A stretch of 64,000 nucleotides of DNA. Origin: Fibrobacter sp. GTDB taxonomy: Bacteria > Fibrobacterota > Fibrobacteria > Fibrobacterales > Fibrobacteraceae. Numbering within the stretch: the first letter of the stretch is position 1; every line of letters starts with the position of its first letter. The stretch covers positions 53,516-117,515 of the forward strand of contig JAFXRC010000011.1 of assembly GCA_017526585.1 (NCBI GenBank), given 5' to 3'. Made by a program: the position numbers and the translations under genes. This document shows positions 48,578-56,078 of the stretch, one piece after another. The notes beneath the pieces were generated by a model, which was not told where the DNA came from, did no database searches, and saw nothing but the letters and a program-made list of their open reading frames with translations.

Positions 48578-49402
48578 CTAAAACATGAAGTTCACACCAG
48601 CAGTGGTGTAGAACGTATTAAGCGAAGAATCGTAGAAAATTTCTTCGGCAACGAGCGTCTTGTTCAAAAGACTCGTGAAACACTGCACCACGCGGACGTC
48701 CACGCTGACCCAGCGGGTGATCATGTAGCCAATGTCAAGGGCGCCGCCCACTTCCATACCGGAAGTCGCAACGGTGTTCTCGCGCTTACCACCGCTAGTC
48801 TTGAATTCCGACGATCCCTGCAGCTTGAGCCCCATGTTCAGGCCAAGACCCACGTAGAAGTTGTAGTCTTCGAACGTGTAGCGGAAAATCACCGGGATTT
48901 CAAACATCATGATGTCGATGGAAGCCTCGTTGGTGTAGGCGTCCATGTCCTGTTCGTAGGCGTAGTGCCTGTAGTTAAAGGTCAATTCCGGAACAAGGCT
49001 CAGATTCTTGATCATGAAGTTCATCTTGACAATCAGGCCGCCGCCACCCTGGAATCCAATACCCCAACCGTCGGAGTTTTCACCGAAGAACGTATTGATA
49101 CCGCCCTGTGCGCGGACACCGAGCATCACTGCGCGCTGGAATCCTTCATTACGCATACGGTTGATTTCGGACTTCTTGGTCGTTTCTGCCTTGTAGCGGG
49201 CGTAGGCGCTAGCATATTCTTCGTCGTTGGCAAATTCACTGTCGGTGGAGCCGTCGTAAGCAGGCGCCTCTTCACCAGAAGCACTTTCAGCAGAGGGGGC
49301 AGTCGCCCAACCTTCATCGTCGGAGGAATCATCTTGGGCAATGGCCGGCACAGAAAGTGCAAACGCCATAGCCAACACCACACTCAATCTCTTAAAATCC
49401 AT
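48578..49402 (-). CDS. Outer-membrane beta-barrel protein (paralogue A)
   Basis: The 274-residue protein has a signal peptide (ending S-V-P-A-I-A-Q), an acidic disordered stretch of about 50 residues, then a barrel of about ten short strands. Typical strands are G-F-Q-G-G-G-G-L-I-V-K-M, E-L-T-F-N-Y-R-H-Y-A-Y-E and F-Y-V-G-L-G-L-N-M-G-L-K, with a C-terminal N-F-M-F. It is clearly homologous to the next minus-strand gene (E-I-P-V-I, G-L-K, N-R-M/R-W-V-S-V-D-V-R motifs). TATAATTG lies 4 nt before the ATG. Confidence 0.75.
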   Translation of the reverse strand: MDFKRLSVVLAMAFALSVPAIAQDDSSDDEGWATAPSAESASGEEAPAYDGSTDSEFANDEEYASAYARYKAETTKKSEINRMRNEGFQRAVMLGVRAQGGINTFFGENSDGWGIGFQGGGGLIVKMNFMIKNLSLVPELTFNYRHYAYEQDMDAYTNEASIDIMMFEIPVIFRYTFEDYNFYVGLGLNMGLKLQGSSEFKTSGGKRENTVATSGMEVGGALDIGYMITRWVSVDVRVVQCFTSLLNKTLVAEEIFYDSSLNTFYTTAGVNFMF

Positions 49403-49505
49403 AAGTCAATTATAATAAACGATTTATAACTACGCCGCCTATAAAATAACTTATCTGTGTAAAAAGAGTGTAGAAAAAATTTTTTACCTAGACGTAGAGC
49501 CTAGA

Positions 49506-50435
49506 CTACAGCAAGAAAGTCGCACCCAGCGTGACATGCATCGTGTAAAGTTTTGAATGCATTAGGGCGGATTCCGCAATCAGATCCAGGTCGAGCAGGT
49601 TGGTGAAATTCTGCACGGCACGCAAATCGACCATGAGCCAACGGTTCACGACATAGCCCACACCCAGAAGCCCGCCGACCTCCACGCCCACCGTCGGAAT
49701 GGTATTGGAACGCTTGTCCTTTTCGTGCTTATCCTCGACATCGATCGTCTGCTTGAATTCGGAATCACCACTCATCTTGAGCCCAAGGTTCACACCCAGA
49801 TTGATAAAGAAGCCGTCCTCGTCAAAAACGAGCTGGCCCATCACGGGAATCTCGAACAGCATCTCATCGATATTGGCCTCGTTCTTACCGTAATCGGACT
49901 TGCCTTCGTAGCTGTAGCTGCGGTAACTGAAATCGAGTTCGGTCGCCACGCCGAAGGACTGACCAAGGGGAAGCCTAGCCATGAGACCGCCGCCAAACTC
50001 GGGACCGACATTCCAGTCACCCGACTCGCTACCGAAGCTTTTGCTTACGCCACCCGCGATGCGGACACCAAACTGGACACCCCTAGAAAAGCCTTCCTTG
50101 CGGGCTCGGTACTCAGCCGCATTTTCGACAATGAAGTGCGGAGAGTCGTCCTCCTCGTCGATGTTGGTCGTCGAAACCTTGACGCTGTCCTTCGCCTGCG
50201 TGCTGTCCGTCTGAACGCTGTCGTTTACCACCAAGGTCGAATCGCCTTCAGGTGCGGCACTGGTTCCATACTCGTAACCCTGCGCATTTTCCTGATTGGC
50301 CTGATCCGCCGGAACAAAACCACAACCGTCGCCCACGCAATTGGGGTCGCTCACTTCACCAGAACCTTCAAAAACCCCCTGCGCAAAGGCGAGAGGGGCT
50401 ATCAGCAATATCATCCAAAAAACAAGCAATCTCAT
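49506..50435 (-). CDS. Outer-membrane beta-barrel protein (paralogue B)
   Basis: The 309-residue paralogue of the preceding gene has a signal peptide (about 20 residues ending A-F-A-Q) and a longer linker with D-S-T and D-S-V units. A similar barrel follows, with E-L-D-F-S-Y-R-S-Y-S-Y-E, E-I-P-V-M-G, L-G-V-N-L-G-L-K, N-R-W-L-M-V-D-L-R-A-V-Q-N-F-T and a C-terminal T-F-L-L. The ATG at 50435 is used; a GTG one codon earlier is also in frame. The two genes are tandem, with about 100 bp between them. Confidence 0.75.
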   Translation of the reverse strand: MRLLVFWMILLIAPLAFAQGVFEGSGEVSDPNCVGDGCGFVPADQANQENAQGYEYGTSAAPEGDSTLVVNDSVQTDSTQAKDSVKVSTTNIDEEDDSPHFIVENAAEYRARKEGFSRGVQFGVRIAGGVSKSFGSESGDWNVGPEFGGGLMARLPLGQSFGVATELDFSYRSYSYEGKSDYGKNEANIDEMLFEIPVMGQLVFDEDGFFINLGVNLGLKMSGDSEFKQTIDVEDKHEKDKRSNTIPTVGVEVGGLLGVGYVVNRWLMVDLRAVQNFTNLLDLDLIAESALMHSKLYTMHVTLGATFLL

Positions 50436-50438
50436 CAC

Positions 50439-50855
50439 CCTAATTATAATAAATGTGGAGCCGAAAAGCTCAAAAAAAATGGACTATTCCACCGCCAAAA
50501 TAGGATAAAATTTATCAACAATTCAAGCCAACAGCTCAATTCCGTCACTCTGACCGATAATTTTTCCTTATTGCCAATTGTTGATATCTTGTTTATAGTT
50601 TAAAAGGGCCGGCAAGTTGTTTTTCTCCAAATCTAACAACATATCCACAATGATCCATTTTTTAACAGACTAATTTTTCCCTTTTAAAATGTTTTTTCAC
50701 GACATGTTGGTAAGGACTCGAATTTAATCCAAAATTTATCCACGAATGAAGATTCAGTATTTCATACTATTATATATAGTGTGATTAGAATGTTTACAAA
50801 AGTTATCAACACAAAGGACGAATTTCCATATCGAGGGGAGCCCCGTCAAAAGCAC
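50439..50855. other. AT-rich gap with DnaA-box-like sites; candidate replication origin (A)
   Basis: The gap has no convincing gene. It contains TTATCAACA (50512), reverse-strand ATATCAACA (50579), ATATCCACA (50641), TTATCCACG (50736) and TTATCAACA (50803), each equal to or one base from known DnaA boxes. An AT-rich ATATATAG stretch lies near 50773. It is 4 kb from rsmG-parA-parB and next to the first parS-like site. Confidence 0.4.
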
Positions 50856-50887
50856 AAAAAAGAAAATCCCGGCTAGAGAACCGGGAT
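50856..50887 (-). terminator. Terminator of the flavin-oxidase-family gene
   Basis: Stem ATCCCGG/CCGGGAT followed on the minus strand by a T-rich run (TTTTCTTTTTT), 30 bp beyond the stop at 50917. Confidence 0.8.
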
Positions 50888-50916
50888 CGGGATGAAAAAA
50901 ATCCAAGAGAAAACGA

Positions 50917-51315
50917 CTAGAATTTCACCGTGCGGGGAGCCTCGGTGAAGCAGTAGAACGTGGCGGTCGCATCCTTGAAGTAGAGCGTTTCGGTGTTGTC
51001 GTCGTCGGGGGAGTACATCGACTTGAGCTCGGGGTAGTGTTCGAGCATGTGAACCTTGGGCTCGCGGCGATCATCGCGGACCAGGGTACCTGCAAGACGC
51101 AGCCATTTATTGCCGGCTGCGTTCATCGCGCAGATTTCGACCTTACCATTCTTCTGGATCTGCTTCGAGCAGTCCTTGGACTTGCCGGTCTGAATGTAGA
51201 GCTTGCCTTCGAAAATTTCGATGGTGCCGAAGGGGCGCACGCGCGGCTGGTCGCCATCAACCGTTGCCAAAAAATAGGCGCCGCATTCCTTGATAAAGTT
51301 CTTGACTTCTTCCAT
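50917..51315 (-). CDS. Pyridoxamine 5'-phosphate oxidase-family FMN-binding protein
   Basis: The 132-residue protein folds as a small split barrel. It has Y-F-L-A-T-V-D-G-D-Q-P-R-V-R-P-F, then L-Y-I-Q-T-G-K-S-K-D and the strand V-E-I-C-A, as in the general stress / nitroreductase-like branch of the family. These bind FMN or related flavins, usually as dimers. True PdxH activity is unlikely at this size. AGGAG stands 6 nt before the ATG. It is a single-gene unit with its own terminator. Confidence 0.85.
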   Translation of the reverse strand: MEEVKNFIKECGAYFLATVDGDQPRVRPFGTIEIFEGKLYIQTGKSKDCSKQIQKNGKVEICAMNAAGNKWLRLAGTLVRDDRREPKVHMLEHYPELKSMYSPDDDNTETLYFKDATATFYCFTEAPRTVKF

Positions 51316-51392
51316 AATAAACTCCTGTTAGTATTATTTCCTATCCATAATATAGTAAAAAGGACTTGCTAAATCCAATCTTGGTTACAGAA

Positions 51393-51408
51393 TGTTTCAT
51401 GTGAAACA
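51393..51408. promoter_or_regulatory. parS-like site 1 (TGTTTCATGTGAAACA)
   Basis: It differs from the palindromic parS consensus TGTTTCACGTGAAACA by one central base. It lies in the gap between the divergent genes ending at 51315 and starting at 51482, with no hairpin array attached. Confidence 0.75.
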
Positions 51409-51481
51409 TCAATAAAAAGCACCGAAAAAATCATTCCGTCCACTCTAATTTTTATATATTAAAAACACCGGGGGTTAATTC

Positions 51482-51799
51482 ATGAAATTTCATATATTCA
51501 CACTTACTGTTATAGCACTGGCTGGACTGTCAAGCGCACAGCTCCTGCCCTCCAAGAAAACGGAAAGCGTTCCGAAACTCGACAGCGCTCTCGTCTTCAG
51601 GGTCAACTACGGCGATGAAACGGATCCGATAAATGCTCCTCAAAAAGAGGAGGAACCGTCAACAGAACAACTCCATCGAAATAATCATGGAGGTTTTGAC
51701 TTCAAGAGCTCCTTGATATGGACAGGGATTTGCGCCACGGAAGCAATCCTTTCAAAAGGCGCCAGTGCAAATTCCCTCTGCTTTCGTGGACAGCCGTAG
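51482..51799 (+). CDS. Small putative secreted protein
   Basis: The 105-residue protein has a credible signal peptide (MKFHIFTLTVIALAGLSSA-Q). The rest is polar with two cysteines and no recognisable domain. GGGGG lies 7 nt before the ATG. The C-terminus ends abruptly in C-F-R-G-Q-P, so it could be a shortened version of a longer protein. It is followed 12 bp later by the VOC gene on the same strand. Confidence 0.45.
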   Translation: MKFHIFTLTVIALAGLSSAQLLPSKKTESVPKLDSALVFRVNYGDETDPINAPQKEEEPSTEQLHRNNHGGFDFKSSLIWTGICATEAILSKGASANSLCFRGQP

Positions 51800-51811
51800 G
51801 TTTTTAGGGAA

Positions 51812-52192
51812 ATGAAAATCGAGCATATCGCCATCTGGGTAAAAGACATCGACAAGGTATGCGAATTCTACCGGAAATATTTCGGCGGGGTATTCCACCC
51901 GATTTACCATAATCCGGCAAAGAAATTCACCAGCCGCTTCGTCACCTTCGAAGACGGCGCCCGCTTGGAAATCATGCACCGTCCCGACATCAACACATCC
52001 GCAGCTTCAGATTATCTCGGGTATGCGCATGTTTCTTTTTCCGTCGGTTCCAAAGAAAAAGTGGATTACCTTACCCAACAAATGTCCAGTGACGGAATCC
52101 AGGTGGTAGGGCAGCCCCGAACCACCGGCGACGGGTATTATGAAAGTGTGGTTCTCGATCCCGAAGGTAACCGCATCGAGATAACCGTCTAG
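51812..52192 (+). CDS. VOC-superfamily (glyoxalase/dioxygenase fold) protein
   Basis: The 126-residue protein has two beta-alpha-beta-beta-beta modules. It starts with I-E-H-I-A-I-W-V-K-D-I and continues with F-Y-R-K-Y-F-G, R-L-E-I-M-H-R, Y-A-H-V-S-F-S-V-G, and V-L-D-P-E-G-N-R-I-E-I near the end. Metal ligands at His4, Glu and His positions fit the superfamily. The reaction cannot be assigned. AGGGAA precedes the ATG. Confidence 0.88.
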   Translation: MKIEHIAIWVKDIDKVCEFYRKYFGGVFHPIYHNPAKKFTSRFVTFEDGARLEIMHRPDINTSAASDYLGYAHVSFSVGSKEKVDYLTQQMSSDGIQVVGQPRTTGDGYYESVVLDPEGNRIEITV

Positions 52193-52257
52193 CGCCATAT
52201 CATAAATAATGCGACCAAGAAAATCGCGGCAACAAGGGAACAGCAACCGCTGCACAT
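52189..52257 (-). CDS. 22-residue cysteine-rich membrane peptide
   Basis: A minus-strand small frame starts with MCSGCC and continues as a 15-residue hydrophobic helix ending in M-I-W-R. GGGAGG stands exactly 6 nt before the ATG, one of the clearest Shine-Dalgarno sites in the window, and TATATTTA lies about 30 nt upstream. The stop overlaps the end of the VOC gene on the other strand by 4 bp. The three cysteines in a row-like C-x-x-C-C pattern at the membrane edge could bind a metal or anchor a lipid. No family is known to me. Confidence 0.55.
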   Translation of the reverse strand: MCSGCCSLVAAIFLVALFMIWR

Positions 52258-52321
52258 AGAAAGCCTCCCTGAAAAGGTTCTATAGTTAAATATACATCCA
52301 TCCCCTTGACACTTTGTGTCA

Positions 52322-52507
52322 TGTTGGGACTTTGGCAAAGCCTAAGTCCGACATGCTCATGCTCGGTCATGCCGAAATGCTAGCATTTCGTCGCAACACT
52401 CGCTATCGCATGTTTGCTCCTTCGGAGCCAACTCGCTTCGGTTCGGCAATGAAAATATACAAGTATATTTTCGCTGCACTCACCTCGCTAACGTTCCACG
52501 TGGAACA
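52322..52507 (-). repeat. parS-linked hairpin array, copy A (inverted relative to copy B)
   Basis: Reading the minus strand from a parS-like site at 52507, this copy contains a series of short palindromes. They are AAAATATAC/GTATATTTT (52452-52471), GCTCC/GGAGC (52416-52428), CGAAATGC/GCATTTCG (52373-52390) and GGACTT/AAGTCC with an inner GGC/GCC (52327-52349). A further TGACAC/GTGTCA hairpin (52307-52321) lies just beyond. Sequence between the stems is nearly identical to copy B at 54439-54624. Confidence 0.85.
52492..52507. promoter_or_regulatory. parS-like site 2 (CGTTCCACGTGGAACA)
   Basis: One base from a perfect 16-bp palindrome of the parS type (GTTNCACGTGNAAC core intact). It marks one end of hairpin array A. 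Confidence 0.75.
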
Positions 52508-52543
52508 TTTCGAAAGTTCCAACAAAAAATGTATATTAAAGGT

Positions 52544-53212
52544 ATGAGGAGAATATTTATTGTATTGGCAGTGGCATTTCTAAATGCCCATGCAGTCGAT
52601 TGCATCCAACACACATTCGACTACTTCGCGACAAACTTTGAAAACCACGCACTCGTTATGCCAGGCGAAATGTTGCCGGATAGTCTCTATCAGGAACAAA
52701 ACGGCCTGGTCAATACCATCAAATATCATTGGACAGGCACTCATCTTGATAGCATGAACCTGTACCAATCTTGCCTTGCCCGCAATGTCGAAGAAAGGTC
52801 GACCTACATTCCCGACTGGAAAATCGACTCCACCAAAGTAAGCAAAGTCAAGAAATACGATTGGAAATCCCAGAAAGAAAAAGGATGGCACTTTACGGTC
52901 TACCGCGCAAAGGATTCCGTCTATATCGGTATAAACAAGGAACAGCACCAGATATTCTACGTCAAGAACGACACCATCCACGAAATCGACAACTGGCTCC
53001 CAAAAAACTGGATCATCTTCCGCGACCCGAATAACGAAAGTAAGTGTACCCGGAAAAGCGATAAAAACTTTATCATCGACACTTATGAATATGAAATGAA
53101 GGGAAACACCCTCATCCAGAAATCAATTAAGTTCGATCACAAAAAGTACTTCAAAGCCCCCGGCCCCTGCTACGGCGGCAACAAGTATACCACTATATAT
53201 TATAGGAAGTGA
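52544..53212 (+). CDS. Secreted protein of unknown function (paralogue 1)
   Basis: The 222-residue protein has a signal peptide (MRRIFIVLAVAFLNAHA) and a mature part starting V-D-C. It is rich in aromatic and charged residues with beta-like alternation (D-S-V-Y-I-G-I-N, Y-E-Y-E-M-K-G-N-T-L-I-Q-K) and no known domain. The ATG at 52544 is preferred over one at 52529 because TATATTAA sits between them, 5 nt before the second. It is distantly similar in N-terminus and layout to the next gene, and both lie between the two large inverted repeats. Confidence 0.65.
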   Translation: MRRIFIVLAVAFLNAHAVDCIQHTFDYFATNFENHALVMPGEMLPDSLYQEQNGLVNTIKYHWTGTHLDSMNLYQSCLARNVEERSTYIPDWKIDSTKVSKVKKYDWKSQKEKGWHFTVYRAKDSVYIGINKEQHQIFYVKNDTIHEIDNWLPKNWIIFRDPNNESKCTRKSDKNFIIDTYEYEMKGNTLIQKSIKFDHKKYFKAPGPCYGGNKYTTIYYRK

Positions 53213-53252
53213 GATGTGGAATGTGTAGTGTGAAATGTTTGGTCTTTAGATG

Positions 53253-53268
53253 TGTTTCACGTGAAACC
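53253..53268. promoter_or_regulatory. parS-like site 3 (TGTTTCACGTGAAACC)
   Basis: Matches the classical parS sequence at 15 of 16 positions. It is the best match of the four sites in this window. Confidence 0.85.
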
Positions 53269-53422
53269 TTATGAGGCGAGTGAAGCAGAAACAAGCTTGC
53301 TTGTTTCTCCCCGCAGAGGATAACTCAACTACGAAACTAAAGTTTCGAGTTTCGTATATATTTCCGAGCCGATTAAGGTAGGACACGAAGTGTCCAAACG
53401 TAACCTCTGGCGAAGCCAAAGG
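53253..53422 (+). repeat. parS-linked hairpin array, copy C (diverged)
   Basis: It starts with a parS-like site and then has GAAACAAGC/GCTTGTTTC (53288-53307), a CGAAACT/AGTTTCG hairpin (53332-53354), GGACAC/GTGTCC (53381-53395) and CCTCTGGC/GCCAAAGG (53404-53422). The order and spacing follow copies A and B, but the stem sequences differ almost completely. Confidence 0.7.
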
Positions 53423-53470
53423 CCAAACATATAATCAGAATTTCTAAAACCTTTTACTATATTTCCTCAT

Positions 53471-54304
53471 ATGAAAAAACTGATCCTCATTCTATCCTTT
53501 ATAGCACTGAATGTGCATGCTGTAAACTGCCTCGACTATTTACGCAATGACTATATTGAATACAAACTGAACAACAATTATCGTGTAGATAGCACATACG
53601 CCCCTAGCTTTGTAGATGACAAAATCTATTATTCATCCTCTAAATATTACTATACCGATAATAGTTTAGATAGTGTCGTCGAATGTTATAGTAAAGGAAA
53701 ATGTGACACACAAAAATATAGTGTGATGAAAGAAACAACTGATTCCACAATTAAGCTAACCACCTCTCTTCTCGAAAGCAACATTTCCCAGGTAACCATT
53801 TATTATTTAGAAAAAGATTCTACCTGCATATACCAATATGGTCTAAACTCGGACAAACCGGATTCATTAGAAGATATCTTTTGCATGTACCTGCACAACG
53901 ATACCCTATATGATGAAAAAATGAATATAGATGGAACCCCATATGAAAATCCAGATGAAAGCCCACGCATATATGAAAACACTTTAAGAACCCCCAGCCC
54001 TGAAAAAGAAAACACCTGCAATGCAATTGACTATACACTGAAAAAACAAGGTGATACCTATACTAAAACATTTGATAAAGCACATCAAGAACTCATAGAA
54101 ACTACAGAAACAGGATTCACCGTATCTTACAGCAATTTCGATACAAAGGCTTTCTTTGCCAAAGTCGATCCCAATTCCACCACCTCGATCCTCCGCAAAA
54201 ACAAGCCGGCATTTATCCCCGAAAAGGCCAAACATTTTGACCTCCTCGGCCGCCCTATCAAGAACAAATCCAAACTTGATCACACGATGCAAGTGACCAA
54301 ATGA
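53471..54304 (+). CDS. Secreted protein of unknown function (paralogue 2)
   Basis: The 277-residue protein has a signal peptide (MKKLILILSFIALNVHA) and a mature start V-N-C, like the preceding gene. The body is rich in Tyr, Ser, Asp and Asn with beta-like alternation. Near the C-terminus it has H-F-D-L-L-G-R-P-I-K-N, a motif common at the ends of secreted Fibrobacter proteins and similar to the D-L-L-G-R of type IX secretion tails. The coding sequence is clearly more AT-rich than the surrounding housekeeping genes. TATATTTC lies 5 nt before the ATG. Confidence 0.65.
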   Translation: MKKLILILSFIALNVHAVNCLDYLRNDYIEYKLNNNYRVDSTYAPSFVDDKIYYSSSKYYYTDNSLDSVVECYSKGKCDTQKYSVMKETTDSTIKLTTSLLESNISQVTIYYLEKDSTCIYQYGLNSDKPDSLEDIFCMYLHNDTLYDEKMNIDGTPYENPDESPRIYENTLRTPSPEKENTCNAIDYTLKKQGDTYTKTFDKAHQELIETTETGFTVSYSNFDTKAFFAKVDPNSTTSILRKNKPAFIPEKAKHFDLLGRPIKNKSKLDHTMQVTK

Positions 54305-54438
54305 CAATACCATAGGGCTGACAAAAAATTATTATTCACAAAAAATCCACACCAATCAAAAACTTATTAACGGATATTTTTAAAAAGTGAAAGGGCGCCC
54401 GCCCTTTTTTCTTGTATTCACAATTCATAATACTAAAT
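54305..54438. other. Gap without a gene before array B
   Basis: AT-rich spacer with a short GGGCGCCCGCCC-type palindrome near 54390 followed by T6, which could terminate the secreted-protein gene. Otherwise nothing is recognised. The rest of the gap to 54639 is array B. Confidence 0.4.
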
Positions 54439-54454
54439 TGTTCCACGTGGAACG
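54439..54454. promoter_or_regulatory. parS-like site 4 (TGTTCCACGTGGAACG)
   Basis: One base from a perfect palindrome of the parS type. It marks the outer end of array B, 185 bp upstream of rsmG-parA-parB. Confidence 0.75.
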
Positions 54455-54624
54455 TTAGCGAGGTGAGCGCAGCGAAAATACACTTGTGTATTTTCATTGC
54501 CGAACCGAAGCGAGTTGGCTCCGAAGGAGCAGACATGCGATTACGAGTGTCGCAAAAATATGCTTGCATATTTTTATGACCGAGTATGAGCATGTAGGAC
54601 TATGGCGTAGCCGTAGTCCCAACG
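54439..54624 (+). repeat. parS-linked hairpin array, copy B
   Basis: It starts at a parS-like site and carries AAAATACAC/GTGTATTTT (54475-54494), GCTCC/GGAGC (54518-54530), AAAAATATGC/GCATATTTTT (54554-54575) and GGACTATGGC/GCCGTAGTCC (54597-54619). Linkers match copy A nearly base for base, while the stems differ by paired changes. It ends about 15 bp before the rsmG ATG. Confidence 0.85.
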
Positions 54625-54639
54625 TTATCAAACCGAAGA

Positions 54640-55293
54640 ATGAGTTACAGATCCAACATTGTACAGCAGAATCTTTTAAACCAGTTCTTGACAGAACATG
54701 GTGTGCAGCTGTCCGAAGATGTACTCGGCAAGCTTTATGATTTTGCGGACTTGGTCGTAGATACCAAGCAGTTTGGTAACCTGATTTCGGCAAAGGACTC
54801 CGAAAAGTTTTTGAGCAGGCACATCGCAGATTCACTCGTTCCCTATATATATATAGTGAAGGAAATGTTGAAGTCCGTTCCTGCAGGTGCCAAATGGGCC
54901 GATATGGGAGCCGGTGCAGGTTGCCCGATTTTCCCTCTCGCCATTGTCATGCCCCAGGTGGAATTCTTTGCAGTCGAACCCCGCCATATGCGTGTGGAGT
55001 TCATGAAGTACGCCAAGGAAAAACTGCACCTGGATAACTTGACCGTCGTGGGCAAGCGTTTCGAAACTTCGGGACTTGCCTATCTGGATTTTGTGAGTTG
55101 CCGCGCCCTCTCCACTTTCGAAAACGACTGGGAACGTGCCCAGCCCGGTTTGAAGGGCGGTGGAAAATTCCTCACTCTGAAAAGTTTCAACAATATTGTT
55201 CACCTGGAAAATGATCCGGCAGTACACATATATAAATATGCACTCCCGCAGGAAGAACAAGTTTACGCCTTAGTCACTCGAGGTAATGAATGA
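54640..55293 (+). CDS. rsmG: 16S rRNA (guanine-527-N7)-methyltransferase
   Basis: A 217-residue RsmG (GidB). It has N-L-I-S-A-K-D and H-I-A-D-S-L in the N-terminal part, then the SAM motif D-M-G-A-G-A-G-C-P-I-F-P-L-A (88-101; usually D-x-G-S-G-x-G-F-P-G) and S-C-R-A-L-S-T-F near 150. It methylates G527 of 16S rRNA. The common order rsmG-parA-parB near the origin is kept. The stop overlaps parA by 4 bp. The ATG follows hairpin array B directly. Confidence 0.92.
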   Translation: MSYRSNIVQQNLLNQFLTEHGVQLSEDVLGKLYDFADLVVDTKQFGNLISAKDSEKFLSRHIADSLVPYIYIVKEMLKSVPAGAKWADMGAGAGCPIFPLAIVMPQVEFFAVEPRHMRVEFMKYAKEKLHLDNLTVVGKRFETSGLAYLDFVSCRALSTFENDWERAQPGLKGGGKFLTLKSFNNIVHLENDPAVHIYKYALPQEEQVYALVTRGNE

Positions 55294-56075
55294 GTAAAGT
55301 GATAGCAGTCTGCAACCAGAAAGGTGGCGTGGGCAAGACCACGACAGCCGTGAACCTGGCTGCAAGTTTTGCCGCATTGGAAAAGAAGACACTCCTTATC
55401 GACATGGACCCGCAGGGGAACGCGTCGCAGGGTCTCGGCTACAATGAACTTCAGGATGTTGATATTCACGAAGTCCTGAACATGGCTGAAAATCCGGACA
55501 ATGTCACCTACGACAATATCAAGGAAGCTATCCTCGACACGAGCCTCGACTACCTCAAGGTCATCACCTCCGGTCCGGACCTCGCCGTCATGGAAATCGA
55601 ACTGGTGAATGCCATGAGCCGCGAACGCCGCCTCGAACGCGTGATGAATATCCTGAAGCAGTCTTTCGAATTCATCATCATCGACGCTCCTCCGAGCCTG
55701 AACCTTTTGACGCTGAACGTGCTGACCGCAGCTACCAGTGTCCTTATTCCGGTGCAGTGCGAATACTACGCCCTGCAGGGTATGACCGAACTTTTCAAGA
55801 CTATCCGCGAAGTCCAGAAAAACCTGAACGCAAACCTCAAGATCGAAGGTGCGCTCCTCACCATGTACGATTCCCGCCTGAGCCTCTGCAAACAGGTCGC
55901 CGAAGAAGTGCGTGAAAATCTGAGCGATACCGTCTTCCAGGCAATGATTCCGAGAAACGTGAAACTCTCCGAAGCACCCAGCCACGGCAAGCCCGCCATC
56001 CTTTACGATGTACAGAGTAGTGGTGCACAAGCGTACATGAAACTCGCCGAAGAAATCTTGAATAAGGGAAAGTAA
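55290..56075 (+). CDS. parA: Chromosome-partitioning ATPase ParA (Soj)
   Basis: The 261-residue P-loop ATPase has the deviant Walker A K-G-G-V-G-K-T-T (near residue 11), a Walker A' L-L-I-D-M-D-P-Q-G-N-A-S, and Walker B I-I-I-D-A-P-P-S. It pairs with ParB and parS to separate newly copied origins. The ATG overlaps rsmG as ATGA, and parB starts 3 bp after the stop. No N-terminal DNA-binding extension is present, which is the short chromosomal (Soj) form. Confidence 0.96.
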   Translation: MSKVIAVCNQKGGVGKTTTAVNLAASFAALEKKTLLIDMDPQGNASQGLGYNELQDVDIHEVLNMAENPDNVTYDNIKEAILDTSLDYLKVITSGPDLAVMEIELVNAMSRERRLERVMNILKQSFEFIIIDAPPSLNLLTLNVLTAATSVLIPVQCEYYALQGMTELFKTIREVQKNLNANLKIEGALLTMYDSRLSLCKQVAEEVRENLSDTVFQAMIPRNVKLSEAPSHGKPAILYDVQSSGAQAYMKLAEEILNKGK

Positions 56076-56078
56076 TAA

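Noticed and set aside
51482..52192. Fusion of the small secreted protein with the VOC protein
   Set aside because: A stop codon and a separate ATG with AGGGAA lie between them, and one has a signal peptide while the other does not.
52322..54624. CRISPR array
   Set aside because: The repeated units are hairpins of differing sequence with unequal spacing; there is no constant repeat with unique spacers and no cas gene.
52322..54624. Transposon or IS with inverted ends
   Set aside because: The inverted repeats are not terminal-repeat-like, the enclosed genes are secreted proteins, and there is no transposase or target duplication.
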